Shown here piece after piece: positions 36,561 through 49,700 of a stretch of DNA of 64,000 bases. The stretch spans positions 24,315,001 to 24,379,000 of the forward strand of contig CM076948.1 in assembly GCA_039566865.1 (NCBI GenBank), in the 5' to 3' direction. The notes under the pieces are model-generated. The model ran no database searches and was not told where the DNA came from. It saw only the letters and a list, made by a program, of their open reading frames with translations. Source of the stretch: Aurelia coerulea. Its lineage: Eukaryota > Cnidaria > Scyphozoa > Semaeostomeae > Ulmaridae. Each line of letters begins with the position of its first letter. The stretch's first letter is position 1. The position numbers and the translations under genes are program-made.

Positions 36561-38161
36561 GCTGTAACTGTTGCAGGAGTAGAGATATTCCGCTTTAATC
36601 TTGCAAGTTTCAATAGATGCGAGAATTTGGTAGAGAATCACTACCACAGAAAAGCATCTATTCCAATGAGCTGAGAAATTTATAGAGAATCATTGATTGA
36701 TTTCTTATAGCAATGTTTCGATGCAAAATTAAATGCTGAGTTTAAAAATGTTACTTAGACGGCTGTAACTGTTGCAGGAATAGAGATATTGAGCTTTAAT
36801 CTAACAGGTTTCAATAGATGCGAGAATTTGGTAGAGAATCACTACCACAGAAAAGCATCTATTCCAATGAGCTGAGAAATTTATAGAGAATCATTAATTG
36901 ATTTCTTTTAGCAATGTTTCGATGCAAAATTAAAGGTTGAGTTCAAAAATGTCACTTAGACGGCTGTAACTGTTGCAGGAGTAGGGATATTCAGCTTTAA
37001 TCTAACAGGTTTCAATAGATGCTAGAATTTGGTAGAGAATCACTACCACAGAAAAGCATCTATTCCAATGAGCTGAGAAATTTATAGAGAATCATTGATT
37101 AATTTCTTATAGCAATGTCTCGATGCAAAATTAAATGCTGAGTTCAAAAATGTCACTTAGACGGCTGTAACCGTTGCAGGAGTAGAGATATTCCGCTTTA
37201 ATCTCGCAAGTTTCAATAGATGCGAGAATTTGGTAGAGAATCACTACCACAGAAAAGCATCTATTCCAATGAGCTGAGAAATTTATAGAGAATCATTAAT
37301 TGATTTCTTATAGCAATGTTTCGATGCAAAATGAAATGCTGAGTTCAAAAATGTCACTTAGACGGCTGTAACTGTTGCAGGAGTAGAGATATCCCGCTTT
37401 AATCTCACAGGTTTCAATAGATGCAAGAATTTGGTAGAGATTCACTACCACAGAAAAGCATCTATTCCAATGAGCTAAGAAATTTATAGAGAATCATTAA
37501 TTGATTTTTTTATAGCAATGTTTCGATGCAAAATTAAATGCTGAGTTCAAAAATGTCACTTAGACAGCTGTAACTGTTGCAGGACTAGAGATATTCAGCT
37601 TTAATCTCAAAGGTTTCAATAGATGCGAGAATTTGATAGAGAATCACTACCACAGAAAAGCATCTATTCCAATGAGCTGAGAAATTTATAGAGAATCATT
37701 GATTAATTTCTTATAGCAATGTCTCGATGCAAAATTAAATGCTGAGTTCAAAAATGTCACTTAGACGGCTGTAACCGTTGCAGGAGTAGAGATATTCCGC
37801 TTTAATCTCGCAAGTTTCAATAGATGCGAGAATTTGGTAGAGAATCACTACCACAGAAAAGCATCTATTCCAATGAGCTGAGAAATTTATAGAGAATCAT
37901 TGATTGATTTCTTATATCAATGTTTCGATGCAAAATTAAATGCTGAGTTTAAAAATGTTACTTAGACGGCTTCAACTGTTGCAGGAATAGAGATATTGAG
38001 CTTTAATCTAACAGGTTTCAATAGATGCGAGAATTTGGTAGAGAATCACTACCACAGAAAAGCATCTATTCCAATGAGCTGAGAAATTTATAGAGAATCA
38101 TTAATTGATTTCTTATAGCAATGTTTCGATGCAAAATTAAATGCTGAGTTCAAAAATGTCA
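36561..38161 (+). repeat. Family II monomers without a clear HOR unit
   Basis: Eight monomers of types 'gaatagagatattgagc', 'gggatattcagc' with 'gatgctag', 'taaccgttgc' with 'ctcgcaag', 'ctcaaagg' and 'ggcttcaactg' occur in an order close to the neighbouring blocks but not in the same period. 'gattaatttc' at about 37,088 and 37,700 marks two related monomers about three monomers apart. Only satellite is present. Confidence 0.7.
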
Positions 38162-39368
38162 CTTAGATGGCTGTAACTGTTGCAGGAGTAGAGATATTCC
38201 GCTTTAATCTCACAGGTTTCAATAGATGAAAGAATTTGGTAGAGATTCACTACCACAGAAAAGCATCTATTCCAATGAGCTAAGAAATTTATAGAGAATC
38301 ATTAATTGATTTTTTTATAGCAATGTTTCGATGCAAAATTAAATGCTGAGTTAAAAAATGTCACTTAGACAGCTGTAACTGTTGCAGGAATAGAGATATT
38401 CAGCTTTAATCTCAAAGGTTTCAATAGATGCGAGAATTTGGTAGAGAATCACTACCACAGAAAAGCATCTATTCCAATGAGCTGAGAAATTTATAGAGAA
38501 TCATTGATTGATTTCTTATAGCAATGTCTCGATGCAAAATTAAATGCTGAGTTCAAAAATGTCACTTAGACGGCTGTAACCGTTGCAGGAGTAGAGATAT
38601 TCCGCTTTAATCTCGCAAGTTTCAATAGATGCGAGAATTTGGTAGAGAATCACTACCACAGAAAAGCATCTATTCCAATGAGCTGAGAAATTTATAGAGA
38701 ATCATTGATTGATTTCTTATAGCAATGTTTCGATGCAAAATTAAATGCTGAGTTTAAAAATGTTACTTAGACGGCTTTAACTGTTGCAGGAATAGAGATA
38801 TTGAGCTTTAATCTAACAGGTTTCAATAGATGCGAGAATTTGGTAGAGAATCACTACCACAGAAAAGCATCTATTCCAATGAGCTGAGAAATTTATAGAG
38901 AATCATTAATTGATTTCTTATAGGAATGTTTCGATGCAAAATTAAATGCTGAGTTCAAAAATGTCACTTAGACGGCTGTAACTGTTGCAGGAGTAGAGAT
39001 ATTCCGCTTTAATCTCACAGGTTTCAATAGATGCGAGAATTTGGTAGAGAATCACTACCACAGAAAAGCATCTATTCCAATGAGCTGAGAAATTTATAGA
39101 GAATCATTAATTGATTTCTTTTAGCAATGTTTCGATGCAAAATTAAAGGTTGAGTTCAAAAATGTCACTTAGACGGCTGTAACTGTTGCAGGAGTAGGGA
39201 TATTCAGCTTTAATCTAACAGGTTTCAATAGATGCGAGAATTTGGTAGAGAATCACTACCACAGAAAAGCATCTATTCCAATGAGCTGAGAAATTTATAG
39301 AGAATCATTAATTGATTTCTTATAGCAATGTTTCGATGCAAAATGAAATGCTGAGTTCAAAAATGTCA
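38162..39368 (+). repeat. 6-monomer HOR, 1,207 bp, copy 1
   Basis: Monomers start at 38162 ('gatgaaag', 'gagctaag', 'gatttttttatag', 202 bp), 38364 ('ctcaaagg', 'tgtctcg'), 38565 ('taaccgttgc', 'ctcgcaag'), 38766 ('ggctttaactg', 'ttgagctttaatc', 'ataggaatg'), 38967 ('ccgctttaatc', 'ttttagcaatg', 'aaggttgag') and 39168 ('gggatattcagc', 'aaatgaaatgc'). The unit repeats at 39369. Confidence 0.9.
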
Positions 39369-41580
39369 CTTAGACGGCTGTAACTGTTGCAGGAGTAGAG
39401 ATATTCCGCTTTAATCTCACAGGTTTCAATAGATGAAAGAATTTGGTAGAGATTCACTACCACAGAAAAGCATCTATTCCAATGAGCTAAGAAATTTATA
39501 GAGAATCATTAATTGATTTTTTTATAGCAATGTTTCGATGCAAAATTAAATGCTGAGTTAAAAAATGTCACTTAGACAGCTGTAACTGTTGCAGGAATAG
39601 AGATATTCAGCTTTAATCTCAAAGGTTTCAATAGATGCGAGAATTTGGTAGAGAATCACTACCACAGAAAAGCATCTATTCCAATGAGCTGAGAAATTTA
39701 TAGAGAATCATTGATTGATTTCTTATAGCAATGTCTCGATGCAAAATTAAATGCTGAGTTCAAAAATGTCACTTAGACGGCTGTAACCGTTGCAGGAGTA
39801 GAGATATTCCGCTTTAATCTCGCAAGTTTCAATAGATGCGAGAATTTGGTAGAGAATCACTACCACAGAAAAGCATCTATTCCAATGAGCTGAGAAATTT
39901 ATAGAGAATCATTGATTGATTTCTTATAGCAATGTTTCGATGCAAAATTAAATGCTGAGTTTAAAAATGTTACTTAGACGGCTTTAACTGTTGCAGGAAT
40001 AGAGATATTGAGCTTTAATCTAACAGGTTTCAATAGATGCGAGAATTTGGTAGAGAATCACTACCACAGAAAAGCATCTATTCCAATGAGCTGAGAAATT
40101 TATAGAGAATCATTAATTGATTTCTTATAGGAATGTTTCGATGCAAAATTAAATGCTGAGTTCAAAAATGTCACTTAGACGGCTGTAACTGTTGCAGGAG
40201 TAGAGATATTCCGCTTTAATCTCACAGGTTTCAATAGATGCGAGAATTTGGTAGAGAATCACTACCACAGAAAAGCATCTATTCCAATGAGCTGAGAAAT
40301 TTATAGAGAATCATTAATTGATTTCTTTTAGCAATGTTTCGATGCAAAATTAAAGGTTGAGTTCAAAAATGTCACTTAGACGGCTGTAACTGTTGCAGGA
40401 GTAGGGATATTCAGCTTTAATCTAACAGGTTTCAATAGATGCGAGAATTTGGTAGAGAATCACTACCACAGAAAAGCATCTATTCCAATGAGCTGAGAAA
40501 TTTATAGAGAATCATTAATTGATTTCTTATAGCAATGTTTCGATGCAAAATGAAATGCTGAGTTCAAAAATGTCACTTAGACGGCTGTAACTGTTGCAGG
40601 AGTAGAGATATTCCGCTTTAATCTCACAGGTTTCAATGGATGCAAGAATTTGGTAGAGATTCACTACCACAGAAAAGCATCTATTCCAATGAGCTAAGAA
40701 ATTTATAGAGAATCATTAATTGATTTTTTATAGCAATGTTTCGATGCAAAATTAAATGCTGAGTTCAAAAATGTCACTTAGACGGCTGTAACCGTTGCAG
40801 GAGTAGAGATATTCCGCTTTAATCTCGCAAGTTTCAATAGATGCGAGAATTTGGTAGAGAATCACTACCACAGAAAAGCATCTATTCCAATGAGCTGAGA
40901 AATTTATAGAGAATCATTGATTGATTTCTTATAGCAATGTTTCGATGCAAAATTAAATGCTGAGTTTAAAAATGTTACTTACACGGCTTCAACTGTTGCA
41001 GGAATAGAGATATTGAGCTTTAATCTAACAGGTTTCAATAGATGCGAGAATTTGGTAGAGAATCACTACCACAGAAAAGCATCTATTCCAATGAGCTGAG
41101 AAATTTATAGAGAATCGTTAATTGATTTCTTATAGCAATGTTTCGATGCAAAATTAAAGGTTGAGTTCAAAAATGTCACTTAGACGGCTGTAACTGTTGC
41201 AGGAGTAGGGATATTCAGCTTTAATCTAACAGGTTTCAATAGATGCGAGAATTTGGTAGAGAATCACTACCACAGAAAAGCATCTATTCCAATGAGCTGA
41301 GAAATTTATAGAGAATCATTAATTGATTTCTTATAGCAATGTTTCGATGCAAAATGAAATGCTGAGTTCAAAAATGTCACTTAGACGGCTGTAACTGTTG
41401 CTGGAGTAGAGATATTCCGCTTTAATCTCACAGGTTTCAATAGATGCAAGAATTTGGTAGAGATTCACTACCACAGAAAAGCATCTATTCCAATGAGCTA
41501 AGAAATTTATAGAGAATCATTAATTGATTTCTTATAGCAATGTTTCGATGCAAAATTAAATGCTGAGTTCAAAAATGTCA
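39369..41580 (+). repeat. 11-monomer HOR, 2,212 bp, copy 1
   Basis: The first six monomers (39369-40575) are the second copy of the 1,207-bp unit. Five further monomers follow from 40576: 'caatggatgcaag'; 'taaccgttgc'; 'cttacacggcttcaac'; 'gggatattcagc'; and 'gttgctggag'. The set of eleven recurs 2,212 bp on, so a 6-monomer unit was enclosed in a larger 11-monomer unit that was then duplicated. Confidence 0.86.
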
Positions 41581-43792
41581 CTTAGACGGCTGTAACTGTT
41601 GCAGGAGTAGAGATATTCCGCTTTAATCTCACAGGTTTCAATAGATGAAAGAATTTGGTAGAGATTCACTACCACAGAAAAGCATCTATTCCAATGAGCT
41701 AAGAAATTTATAGAGAATCATTAATTGATTTTTTTATAGCAATGTTTCGATGCAAAATTAAATGCTGAGTTAAAAAATGTCACTTAGACAGCTGTAACTG
41801 TTGCAGGAATAGAGATATTCAGCTTTAATCTCAAAGGTTTCAATAGATGCGAGAATTTGGTAGAGAATCACTACCACAGAAAAGCATCTATTCCAATGAG
41901 CTGAGAAATTTATAGAGAATCATTGATTGATTTCTTATAGCAATGTCTCGATGCAAAATTAAATGCTGAGTTCAAAAATGTCACTTAGACGGCTGTAACC
42001 GTTGCAGGAGTAGAGATATTCCGCTTTAATCTCGCAAGTTTCAATAGATGCGAGAATTTGGTAGAGAATCACTACCACAGAAAAGCATCTATTCCAATGA
42101 GCTGAGAAATTTATAGAGAATCATTGATTGATTTCTTATAGCAATGTTTCGATGCAAAATTAAATGCTGAGTTTAAAAATGTTACTTAGACGGCTTTAAC
42201 TGTTGCAGGAATAGAGATATTGAGCTTTAATCTAACAGGTTTCAATAGATGCGAGAATTTGGTAGAGAATCACTACCACAGAAAAGCATCTATTCCAATG
42301 AGCTGAGAAATTTATAGAGAATCATTAATTGATTTCTTATAGGAATGTTTCGATGCAAAATTAAATGCTTAGTTCAAAAATTTCACTTTGACGGATGTAA
42401 CTGTTGCAGGAGTAGAGTTATTTTGCTTTAATCTCTAAGGTTTCAATAGATGCGAGAATTTGGTAGAGAATCACTACCACAGAAAAGCATCTATTCCAAT
42501 GAGCTGAGAAATTTATAGAGAATCATTAATTGATTTCTTATAGCAATGTTTCGATGCAAAATTAAAGGTTGAGTTCAAAAATGTCACTTAGACGGCTGTA
42601 ACTGTTGCAGGAGTAGGGATATTCAGCTTTAATCTAACAGGTTTCAATAGATGCGAGAATTTGGTAGAGAATCACTACCACAGAAAAGCATCTATTCCAA
42701 TGAGCTGAGAAATTTATAGAGAATCATTAATTGATTTCTTATAGCAATGTTTCGATGCAAAATGAAATGCTGAGTTCAAAAATGTCACTTAGACGGCTGT
42801 AACTGTTGCAGGAGTAGAGATATTCCGCTTTAATCTCACAGGTTTCAATAGATGCAAGAATTTGGTAGAGATTCACTACCACAGAAAAGCATCTATTCCA
42901 ATGAGCTAAGAAATTTATAGAGAATCATTAATTGATTTTTTATAGCAATGTTTCGATGCAAAATTAAATGCTGAGTTCAAAAATGTTACTTAGACGGCTG
43001 TAACCGTTGCAGGAGTAGAGATATTCCGCTTTAATCTCGCAAGTTTCAATAGATGCGAGAATTTGGTAGAGAATCACTACCACAGAAAAGCATCTATTCC
43101 AATGAGCTGAGAAATTTATAGAGAATCATTGATTGATTTCTTATAGCAATGTTTCGATGCAAAATTAAATGCTGAGTTTAAAAATGTTACTTACACGGCT
43201 TCAACTGTTGCAGGAATAGAGATATTGAGCTTTAATCTAACAGGTTTCAATAGATGCGAGAATTTGGTAGAGAATCACTACCACAGAAAAGCATCTATTC
43301 CAATGAGCTGAGAAATTTATAGAGAATCGTTAATTGATTTCTTATAGCAATGTTTCGATGCAAAATTAAAGGTTGAGTTCAAAAATGTCACTTAGACGGC
43401 TGTAACTGTTGCAGGAGTAGGGATATTCAGCTTTAATCTAACAGGTTTCAATAGATGCGAGAATTTGGTAGAGAATCACTACCACAGAAAAGCATCTATT
43501 CCAATGAGCTGAGAAATTTATAGAGAATCATTAATTGATTTCTTATAGCAATGTTTCGATGCAAAATGAAATGCTGAGTTCAAAAATGTCACTTAGACGG
43601 CTGTAACTGTTGCAGGAGTAGAGATATTCCGCTTTAATCTCACAGGTTTCAATGGATGCAAGAATTTGGTAGAGATTCACTACCACAGAAAAGCATCTAT
43701 TCCAATGAGCTAAGAAATTTATAGAGAATCATTAATTGATTTTTTATAGCAATGTTTCGATGCAAAATTAAATGCTGAGTTCAAAAATGTCA
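41581..43792 (+). repeat. 11-monomer HOR, 2,212 bp, copy 2
   Basis: The order of monomers follows 39369-41580: 'gatgaaag' type at 41581, then 41783, 41984, 42185, 42386, 42587 and five more from 42788. The fifth monomer (42386) is unusually diverged and listed separately. The last monomer has 'caatggatgcaag' and 'gattttttatag', unlike its counterpart, so the duplication blurs near 43,600-43,790. Confidence 0.85.
42386..42586 (+). repeat. Diverged monomer inside a recent HOR copy
   Basis: This monomer and its left edge carry a cluster of changes not seen in the counterpart at 40174: 'atgcttagttc' and 'aaatttcactttgacggatg' around the start, then 'gagttattttgctttaatctctaagg'. From 'tttcaatagatgcg' onward it is ordinary. 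The changes fill about 80 bp and stop abruptly at the dyad, which looks like conversion from a monomer type not present in this window, or a local burst of error. Confidence 0.7.
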
Positions 43793-46700
43793 CTTAGCCG
43801 GCTGTAACCATTGCAGGAGTAGAGATATTCCGCTTTAATCTCGCAAGTTTCAATAGATGCGAGAATTTGGTAGAGAATCACTACCACAGAAAAGCATCTA
43901 TTCCAATGAGCTGAGAAATTTATAGAGAATCATTGATTGATTTCTTATAGCAATGTTTCGATGCAAAATTAAATGCTGAGTTTAAAAATGTTACTTAGAC
44001 GGCTTCAACTGTTGCAGGAATAGAGATATTGAGCTTTAATCTAACAGGTTTCAATAGATGCGAGAATTTGGTAGAGAATCACTACCACAGAAAAGCATCT
44101 ATTCCAATGAGCTGAGAAATTTATAGAGAATCATTAATTGATTTCTTATAGCAATGTTTCGATGCAAAATTAGATGCTGTGTTCAAAAATGTCACTTAGA
44201 TGGCTGTAACTGTTGCAGGAGTAGAGATATTCCGCTTTAATCTCACAGGTTTCAATAGATGCAAGAATTTGGTAGAGATTCACTACCACAGAAAAGCATC
44301 TATTCTAATGAGCTAAGAAATTTAGAGAGAATCATTAATTGATTTCTTATAGCAATGTTTCGATGCAAAATTAAATGCTCAGTTCAAAAATGTCACTTAG
44401 ACGGCTGTAACTGTTGCAGGAATAGAGATATTCAGCTTTAATCTAACAGGTTTCAATAGATGCGAGAATTTGGTAGAGAATCACTACCACAGAAAAGCAT
44501 CTATTCCAATGAGCTGAGAAATTTATAGAGAATCATTAATTGACTTCTTATAGCAATGTTTCGATGCAAAATTAAAAAAATGTCACTTACACGGCTGTAA
44601 CTGTTGCAAGAATAGAGATATTCAGCTTTAATCTAACAGGTTATAATAGATGCGAGAATTTGGTAGAGAATCACTACCACAGAAAAGCATCTATTCCAAT
44701 GAGCTGAGAAATTTATAGAGAATCATTAATTGATTTCTTATAGCAATGTTTCGATGCAAAATTAAAGGTTGAGTTCAAAAATGTCACTTAGACGGCTGTA
44801 ACTGTTGCAGGAGTAGGGATATTCAGCTTTAATCTAACAGGTTTCAATAGATGCGAGAATTTGGTAGAGAATCACTACCACAGAAAAGCATCTATTCCAA
44901 TGAGTTGAGAAATTTTTAGAGAATCATTAATTGATTTCTTATAGCAATGTTTCGATGCAAAATTAGATGCTGAGTTCAAAAATGTCACTTAGATGGCTGT
45001 AACTGTTGCAGGAGTAGAGATATTCCGCTTTAATCTCACAGGTTTCAATAGATGCAAGAATTTGGTAGAGATTCACTACCACAGAAAAGCATCTATTCCA
45101 ATGAGCTAAGAAATTTAGAGAGAATCATTAATTGATTTCTTATAGCAATGTTTCGATGCAAAATTAAATGCTCAGTTCAAAAATGTCACTTAGACGGCTG
45201 TAACTGTTGCAGGAATAGAGATATTGAGCTTTAATCTAACAGGTTTCAATAGATGCGAGAATTTGGTAGAGAATCACTACCACAGAAAAGCATCTATTCC
45301 AATGAGCTGAGAAATTTATAGAGAATCATTAATTGACTTCTTATAGCAATGTTTCGATGCAAAATTAAAAAAATGTCACTTACACGGCTGTAACTGTTGC
45401 AGGAATAGAGATATTCAGCTTTAATCTAACAGGTTATAATAGATGCGAGAATTTGGTAGAGAATCACTACCACAGAAAAGCATCTATTCCAATGAGCTGA
45501 GAAATTTATAGAGAATCATTAATTGATTTCTTATAGCAATGTTTCGATGCAAAATTAAATGTTGAGTTCAAAAATGTTACTTAGACGGCTGTAACTGTTG
45601 CAGGAGTAGAGATATTCAGCTTTAATCTCACAGGTTTCAATAGATGCGAGAATTTGGTAGAGAATCACTACCACAGAAAAGCATCTATTCCAATGAGCTG
45701 AGAAATTTATAGAGAAGAATTAATTGATTTCTTATAGCAATGTTTCGATGCAAAATTAAATGTTGAGTTCAAAAATGTTACTTAGACGGCTGTAACTGTT
45801 GCAGGAATAGAGATATTCAGCTTTAATCTAACAGGTTTCAATAGATGCGAGAATTTGGTATAGAATCACTACCACAGAAAAGCATCTATTCCAATGAGCT
45901 GAGAAATTTATAGAGAATCATTAATTGATTTCTTATAGCAATGTTTCGATGCAAAATTAAAAAAATGTAACTTACACGGATGTAACTGTTGCAGGAATAG
46001 AGATATTCAGCTTTAATCTAACAGGTTTCAATAGATTCGAGAATTTGGTAGAGAATCACTACCACAGAAAAGCATCTATTCCAATGAGCTGAGAAATTTA
46101 TAGAGAATCATTAATTGATTTCTTATAGCAATGTTTCGATGCAAAATTAAATGCTGAGTTCAAAAATGTCACTTAGACGGCTGTAACTGTTGCAAGAGTA
46201 GAGATATTCCGCTTTAATCTCACAGGTTTCAATAGATGCAAGAATTTGGTAGAGATTCACTACCACAGAAAAGCATCTATTCCAATGAGCTAAGAAATTT
46301 AGAGAGAATCATTAATTGATTTCTTATAGCAATGTTTCGATGCAAATTTAAATGCTCAGTTCAAAAATGTCACTTAGACGGCTGTAACTGTTGCAGGAAT
46401 AGAGATATTCAGCTTTAATCTAACAGGTTTCAATAGATGCGAGAATTTGGTAGAGAATCACTACCACAGAAAAGCATCTATTCCAATGAGCTGAGAAATT
46501 TATAGAGAATCATTAATTGACTTCTTATAGCAATGTTTCGATGCAAAATTAAAAAAATGTCACTTACACGGCTGTAACTGTTGCAGGAATAGAGATATTC
46601 AGCTTTAATCTAACAGGTTATAATAGATGCGAGAATTTGGTAGAGAATCACTACCACAGAAAAGCATCTATTCCAATGAGCTGAGAAATTTATAGAGAAT

Positions 46701-49700
46701 CATTAATTGATTTCTTATAGCATTGTTTCGATGCAAAATGAAATGCTGAGTTCAAAAATGTCACTTAGACGGCTGTAACTGTTGCAGGAGTAGAGATATT
46801 CCGCTTTAATCTCACAGGTTTCAATAGATGCAAGAATTTGGTAGAGATTCACTACCACAGAAAAGCATCTATTCCAATGAGCTGAGAAATTTAGAGAGAA
46901 TCATTAATTGATTTCTTATAGCAATGTTTCGATGCAAAATTAAATGCTGAGTTCAAAAATGTCACTTAGACAGCTGTAACTGTTGCAGGAATAGAGAGAT
47001 ATTCAGCTTTAATCTCAAAGGTTTCAATAGATGCGAGAATTTGGTAGAGAATCACTACCACAGAAAAGCATCTATTCCAATGAGCTGAGAAATTTATAGA
47101 GAATCATTGATTGATTTCTTATAGCAATGTTTCGATGCAAAATTAAATGCTGAGTTTAAAAATGTTACTTAGACGGCTGTAACTGTTGCAGGAGTAGAGA
47201 TATTCCGCTTTAATCTCGCAAGTTTCAATAGATGCGAGAATTTGGTAGAGAATCACTACCACAGAAAAGCATCTATTCCAATGAGCTGAGAAATTTATAG
47301 AGAATCATTAATTGATTTCTTATACCATTGTTTCGATGCAAAATGAAATGCTAAGTTCAAAAATGTCACTTAGACGGCTGTAACTGTTGCAGGAGTAGAG
47401 ATATTCCGCTTTAATCTCACAGGTTTCAATAGATGCAAGAATTTGGTAGAGATTCACTACCACAGAAAAGCATCTATTCCAATGAGCTAAGAAATTTATA
47501 GAGAATCATTAATTGATTTTTTATAGCAATGTTTCGATGCAAAATTAAATGCTGAGTTCAAAAATGTCACTTAGACAGCTGTAACTGTTGCAGGAATAGA
47601 GATATTCAGCTTTAATCTCAAAGGTTTCAATAGATGCGAGAATTTGGTAGAGAATCACTACCACAGAAAAGCATCTATTCCAATGAGCTGAGAAATTTAT
47701 AGAGAATCATTAATTGATTTTTTATAGCAATGTTTCGATGCAAAATTAAATGCTGAGTTCAAAAATGTCACTTAGACGGCTGTAACTGTTGCAGGAATAG
47801 AGATATTCAGCTTTATTCTCACAGGTTTCAATAGATGCGAGAATTTGGTAGAGAATCACTACCACAGAAAAGCATCTATTCCAATGAGTTGAGAAATTTA
47901 TAGAGAATCATTAATTGATTTCTTATAGCAATGTTTCGATGCAAAATTAAATGCTGAGTTCAAAAATGTTACTTAGACGGCTGTAACTGTTGCAGGAATA
48001 GAGATATTCAGCTTTAATCTCACAGGTTTCAATAGATGCGAGAATTTGGTAGAGAATCACTACCACAGAAAAGCATCTATTCCAATGAGCTGAGAAATTT
48101 ATAGAGAAGAATTAATTGATTTCTTATAGCAATGTTTCGATGCAAAATTAAATGCTAAGTTCAAAAATGTTACTTAGACGGCTGTAACTGTTGCAGGAAT
48201 AGAGATATTCAGCTTTAATCTAACAGGTTTCAATAGATGCGAGAATTTGGTAGAGAATCACTACCACAGAAAAGCATCTATTCCAATGAGCTGAGAAATT
48301 TATAGAGAAGAATTAATTGATTTCTTATAGCAATGTTTCGATGCAAAATTAAAAAAATGTAACTTACACGGATGTAACTGTTGCAGGAATAGAGATATTC
48401 AGCTTTAATCTAACAGGTTTCAATAGATTCGAGAATTTGGTAGAGAATCACTACCACAGAAAAGCATCTATTCCAATGAGCTGAGAACTTTATAGAGAAT
48501 CATTAATTGATTTCTTATAGCAATGTTTCGATGCAAAATTAAAGGTTGAGTTCAAAAATGTCACTTAGACGGCTGTAACTGTTGCAGGAGTAGAGCTATT
48601 CAGCTTTAATCTAACAGGTTTCAATAGATGCTAGAATTTGGTAGAGAATCACTACCACAGAAAAGCATCTATTCCAATGAGCTGAGAAATTTATAGAGAA
48701 TCATTAATTGATTTTTTATAGCAATGTTTCGATGCAAAATTAAATGCTGAGTTCAAAAATGTCACTTAGACGGCTGTAACTGTTGCAGGAATAGAGATAT
48801 TCAGCTTTATTCTAACAGGTTTCAATAGATGCGAGAATTTGGTAGAGAATCACTACCACAGAAAAGCATCTATTCCAATGAGCTGAGAAATTTATAGAGA
48901 ATCATTAATTGATTTTTTATAGCAATGTTTCGATGCAAAATTAAATGCTGAGTTCAAAAATGTCACTTAGACAGCTGTAACTGTTGCAGGAATAGAGATA
49001 TTCAGCTTTAATCTCAAAGGTTTCAATAGATGCGAGAATTTGGTAGAGAATCACTACCACAGAAAAGCATCTATTCCAATGAGCTGAGAAATTTATAGAG
49101 AATCATTGATTGATTTCTTATAGCAATGTTTCGATGCAAAATTAAATGCTGAGTTCAAAAATGTCACTTAGACGGCTGTAACTGTTGCAGGAGTAGAGAT
49201 ATTCCGCTTTAATCTCGCAAGTTTCAATAGATGCGAGAATTTGGTAGAGAATCACTACCACAGAAAAGCATCTATTCCAATGAGCTGAGAAATTTATAGA
49301 GAATCATTAATTGATTTCTTATAGCAATGTTTCGATGCAAAATGAAATGCTGAGTTCAAAAATGTCACTTAGACGGCTGTAACTGTTGCAGGAGTAGAGA
49401 TATTCCGCTTTAATCTCACAGGTTTCAATAGATGCAAGAATTTGGTAGAGATTCACTACCACAGAAAAGCATCTATTCCAATGAGCTAAGAAATTTATAG
49501 AGAATCATTAATTGATTTTTTATAGCAATGTTTCGATGCAAAATTAAATGCTGAGTTCAAAAATGTCACTTAGACAGCTGTAACTGTTGCAGGAATAGAG
49601 ATATTCAGCTTTAATCTCAAAGGTTTCAATAGATGCGAGAATTTGGTAGAGAATCACTACCACAGAAAAGCATCTATTCCAATGAGCTGAGAAATTTATA

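Noticed and set aside
28840..41740. Runs of seven t in 'gatttttttatag' as Pol III terminators
   Set aside because: The run is a length variant of the 'gatttcttatag' part of the monomer and varies from copy to copy. No Pol III promoter or RNA gene lies upstream.
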